In this document: positions 61,661-64,000 of the stretch, one piece after another
Layout: each line of letters starts with the position of its first letter
How positions within the stretch are numbered: position 1 is the first letter of the stretch
Assembly: GCF_042434745.1 (NCBI RefSeq)
Contig: NZ_JBHLSS010000141.1
Strand: one strand, 5' to 3'
DNA: 64,000 nucleotides
DNA from: Azotobacter paspali
GTDB lineage: Bacteria; Pseudomonadota; Gammaproteobacteria; Pseudomonadales; Pseudomonadaceae
Notes under the pieces: generated by a model
Seen by the model: the letters and a program-made list of their open reading frames with translations, nothing else
What the model was told of the DNA's origin: nothing
Databases searched by the model: none
Translations under genes and position numbers: made by a program

Positions 61661-62752
61661 TCAGGGCACTTGTCCCTTCACCGTTCCCGCCGCCCCCGGA
61701 CAATGGCAGGCCTCCTCGGAGAGCAGGGGCCTGGACAGCGTACAGGCGCCACTGTGGGTCACACAGCGGTCACCCAAACTCCGCGGCTCAGCGGTGCCGG
61801 GAAAGCGGCCTTCGGGAGTGACGCAGGTGCAGGGCGAACCCGCTGCGATTTCACTGCCCAGGGGGCAGATACCGCCTGTACTGCGGCAGGCGTTGGCTGG
61901 CGGCGCGGCGGGCAGGTCGGGAACCAGCGAGCCCGCGGCCGCGCCTGCCGGCAAGTTGCACCAGCAGGGCGTGCCGACCGGGCCGGCACCCTCGATCCGG
62001 CAGGTAGCCGCGGCCGTGCCGCAGGTGCTGGAGCTGCCGGCCGCTGGAAAAGGCGTGGGCAAACGACCCGTTTCCGGCTCGCCGACGGCCGCCAGCCGTT
62101 GCCCGTCGCGCAGCTTCGCCCAGGCCACATAGCGTGTCTCGGCCTCGTAGGCTTCATGCTCCACGGCTTCGTAGTCGCGCAGGTAGCGGATGGCAAACTC
62201 CGGAACGCCCCAGCGCCGGTACTGCTCGACATGGGTCAGTTCGTGCGCCCAGAGCGTCGGGTTGTAGAGCGCGTCGCCGGCGTCCTTGAACACCACGACG
62301 TGATCGAGAGTGATAGCGCGAGCCTCGCCATAGCGGATCAGGTTCCACTGCAGGCTGAAATCGTCGCCGCCTTGCACCCGGTAACGCACCGCGTCCAGCA
62401 CCTGCTCCGGCAGAAAGCCCGCAAGCTGGCGGCGGACGTCCGGCGGCATGGGGTCCACGCCATTGCGCAGCGCCTCGTCGCGGGAATGGACGATCAGTTC
62501 CTGAAGGACAGGTGCCCCGGTCTGCGCCAGGGCCTCGTTGAAGGCGGCGCTCCCCTCGTCGATGGCTTGCGCCGGCGGGATCAGCGCCTCGATTTGGTGA
62601 TGCAGTTCCTCGAACGTCATGTCCGCCGGCGGAGCGGCCGCATCGACGATCCCGCCGCCGCCCGGCTCCCCGCCGGCGACAACGCCCGCGCAAAGCGCGA
62701 GCGCGAAACCGGCCGCGTACAGTCCTCGAACGATCGCCGCATGCTTCGCCAT
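61661..62752 (-). CDS. secreted DUF4157-like protein with three C-terminal cysteine repeats
   Basis: A signal peptide (HAAIVRGLYAAGFALALCAG) leads a 363-residue exported protein. The middle holds a metallopeptidase-like helix, LWAHELTHVEQYRRWG near residue 172, with a following YLRDYEAVEHEAYEAETRYV that may supply a further ligand, as in the DUF4157 (eCIS-core) group. The last 110 residues contain three copies of C-x6-C-x11-C-x-C (for example CRSTGGICPLGSEIAAGSPC followed by TC), each probably closed by two disulfides. Function unknown; a cell-surface or periplasmic place is likely. The start at 62752 gives the better signal peptide. Confidence 0.75.
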   Translation of the reverse strand: MAKHAAIVRGLYAAGFALALCAGVVAGGEPGGGGIVDAAAPPADMTFEELHHQIEALIPPAQAIDEGSAAFNEALAQTGAPVLQELIVHSRDEALRNGVDPMPPDVRRQLAGFLPEQVLDAVRYRVQGGDDFSLQWNLIRYGEARAITLDHVVVFKDAGDALYNPTLWAHELTHVEQYRRWGVPEFAIRYLRDYEAVEHEAYEAETRYVAWAKLRDGQRLAAVGEPETGRLPTPFPAAGSSSTCGTAAATCRIEGAGPVGTPCWCNLPAGAAAGSLVPDLPAAPPANACRSTGGICPLGSEIAAGSPCTCVTPEGRFPGTAEPRSLGDRCVTHSGACTLSRPLLSEEACHCPGAAGTVKGQVP

Positions 62753-62799
62753 CTCCGTCCTCCCTCTCAGCACAGGCGCCCGGCGCCATCACGCGCGAT

Positions 62800-63165
62800 T
62801 CAACGCCAATACAGAAGCAGCGCCAAACCACCGCCGAGCAGCGCGACGATCAGATTCACGGCGATCCCCCAACGGGCGTTGTAACCCGGCGGATATTCGA
62901 CGGGCGTCAGGGTTCTCAACACCATCAAGTATTCCCGGCACGAATAGACGGCGACAAAGGCTCCCAACGCGATGAAGGCCAGCCCCAGCCAGAAGGTGGT
63001 GACCGAATCCTTCGCAGCCGGACTGTCGGGGGCGAGCGCCCGGACCAGCAGGCCGGAACGCTCCACCACGAAGCCGAAGGCGATCAGCGCCAGGCCGGTC
63101 CTGTTCCAGGCCAGCAGGGTCCGCTCGGCGGCGAACAGCACTCGGGGATCGTTCAGGTCGGACAT
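62800..63165 (-). CDS. DUF202 (YidH-like) membrane protein
   Basis: Small inner-membrane protein of unknown function, 121 residues, three membrane segments. The DUF202 mark is VLFAAERTLLAWNRTGLALI near residue 10, followed by FWLGLAFIALGAFVAVYSCR and a final WGIAVNLIVALLGGGLALLL. The start at 63165 is preceded by GGAGAG. It lies 47 bases upstream of the DUF4157-like gene on the same strand. Confidence 0.88.
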   Translation of the reverse strand: MSDLNDPRVLFAAERTLLAWNRTGLALIAFGFVVERSGLLVRALAPDSPAAKDSVTTFWLGLAFIALGAFVAVYSCREYLMVLRTLTPVEYPPGYNARWGIAVNLIVALLGGGLALLLYWR

Positions 63166-63271
63166 GCTCTCTCCTCGGATTGAATCGGAGTGTCGGCGGC
63201 GCACCGCGAACGTATGCGGCGGATGCATAGCTATCGGCAATCCATGCCAGCCCCTTAATCATCCATGCCGA

Positions 63272-63763
63272 TTACTGCGCCAGCGCATCCGCCCCGTGCT
63301 CGGACAGTTGGGCGCCGAACCAGCGGTGGATGGCGGTGATCATGCCGATGTCGCCGGCCTCGAAGCGGATTTCGCCACCGTTGGGCAAGGGCAGGTAAGA
63401 AACCTTCATGCGCGAGGCGCCGGCCTCCAGCTCCTTGAGCCCCGGCATGTCCGCGCCGTGCAGGCTGGCCGAAGTGGAGAAGTCGCCGCTGGAGAAACGC
63501 GCTCGCATGTGCAGGAGATGCCGCTGGATGCTCTGCAACTGGTCTTCCACGCCCGGCTTGCGAATGACGACCTGCATGCTGCCACCGGTTTCGGTCATGC
63601 GAAAGATATGCAGGGTACGCTCAAGGGAAAAAGGCATCACCTTATGCCCTTGCTGATGGATATGCTCCTGCCGGCCTTGCGCCGAAGAAGAAGTAGCGGT
63701 CTGGGCCGCTACGGCGAGACAGGCACACAGGCCGATGACTGACACGCGTAGATAACCGAACAT
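63272..63763 (-). CDS. secreted hypothetical protein
   Basis: Function unknown. The 163 residues have a signal peptide (MFGYLRVSVIGLCACLAVAAQTATSS) and a domain with HKVMPFSLERTLHIFRMTET, RFSSGDFSTSASLHGADMPG, LKELEAGASRMKVSYLPLP and TAIHRWFGAQLSEHGADA. I recall similar proteins in other proteobacteria, sometimes labelled aspartate carbamoyltransferase, but the sequence bears no resemblance to that enzyme and the label should not be copied. Confidence 0.75.
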   Translation of the reverse strand: MFGYLRVSVIGLCACLAVAAQTATSSSAQGRQEHIHQQGHKVMPFSLERTLHIFRMTETGGSMQVVIRKPGVEDQLQSIQRHLLHMRARFSSGDFSTSASLHGADMPGLKELEAGASRMKVSYLPLPNGGEIRFEAGDIGMITAIHRWFGAQLSEHGADALAQ

Positions 63764-64000
63764 GAAGATTGCTTTTCGGCAGTGGAGGTCGAAGCACCGG
63801 GAAGGCGCGACGGGTTTCGATCCGTCGCCGCGGACGATGCGCGCCGCGGTGCCGACCGGAAGTTATAGCGTATGAGTGGCCCAGTCCATGGCGGCGAACC
63901 GGACAGGACGCCGTCTCAGGAAGCCCCATGGACATCGCTGATGACGAACCGGCTTTTCGGCAATGCCGGGCGTCGCGAAAGTCGATCTCGAGGTTCTGCG
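63764..64000. other. right edge of the window: nothing recognised
   Basis: No frame in these 237 bases has a clear start or family resemblance on either strand. A minus-strand frame running in from the edge is short and unidentified. Confidence 0.4.

Noticed and set aside
63272..63763. Aspartate carbamoyltransferase as a name for the secreted protein
   Set aside because: No carbamoyl-phosphate or aspartate-binding motifs, a signal peptide and half the needed length.

Overview
The window reads as chromosome of a high-GC gammaproteobacterium of the Pseudomonadaceae, most probably Azotobacter. The strongest clue is the sulfurtransferase at 41485-42300. It has 271 residues, the active-site loop HCQTHHRS, and a sequence that from memory is nearly that of Azotobacter vinelandii RhdA with a few substitutions, so a sister species or strain is likely. 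The core from dnaB to serB also follows the gene order I know from Pseudomonas aeruginosa (dnaB-rplI-DUF2232-rpsR-rpsF-rlmB-rnr-tRNA-Leu-purA-hisZ-DUF2065-hflC-hflK-hflX-hfq-miaA-mutL-ami-tsaE-nnr-queG-orn-rsgA-rhdA-psd-serB). No nif, plasmid, prophage or CRISPR genes are seen.

Layout. 1-2.8 kb: a BtuB-like TonB receptor and a peroxiredoxin. 2.8-5.6 kb: a decayed carbon-phosphorus lyase (phn) cluster on the minus strand, with remnants of phnH, phnK, phnM and phnP around an intact phnN, and invaded by inverted repeats and a REP sequence. 5.7-17.9 kb: housekeeping genes (purine permease, trmA, DUF411 protein, YpfJ protease, HAD phosphatase, tesB, fpr, rlmG, ygiQ, MFS exporter), with a 0.59 kb gene-free interval carrying DnaA boxes at 13.8-14.4 kb. 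17.9-25.0 kb: replication, ribosome and RNA genes on the minus strand. 25.1-25.5 kb: two identical tRNA-Leu(CAG) genes with a clear promoter and terminator. 25.6-38.6 kb: a long minus-strand run covering purine and histidine synthesis, the HflKC membrane complex, Hfq, tRNA and mismatch-repair genes, and cell-wall and NADHX repair genes. 38.7-47.4 kb: queG, orn, rsgA, rhdA, psd, a broken alcohol dehydrogenase, a 140-bp MITE-like element abutting serB, and an AhpA-like membrane protein. The motAB and fimX genes found here in P. aeruginosa are missing.

47.4-64 kb is more accessory. It holds a KGG stress protein, a thiolase next to a twice-frameshifted SDR gene, msrPQ (periplasmic methionine sulfoxide repair), and an acidic amino-acid ABC transporter (aatJQMP) with periplasmic glutaminase-asparaginase behind a sigma-54 promoter. 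It continues with a nucleotide pyrophosphohydrolase and CmoM, two DUF4136 lipoproteins, a patatin phospholipase, and a 1.5-kb AT-rich island with at most one small membrane-protein gene. It ends with a secreted DUF4157-like protein bearing three exact cysteine repeats, a DUF202 membrane protein and a small secreted protein.

Functionally, the 52-56.4 kb block forms a nitrogen-scavenging unit in which asparaginase releases Asp/Glu in the periplasm and the ABC system imports them. The 17.9-42.3 kb core is ordinary and intact. Genome decay is concentrated at three spots: phn, the alcohol dehydrogenase and the SDR. I found no convincing new multi-gene system. The least explained pieces are the AT-rich island, the cysteine-repeat protein and the DnaA-box interval.
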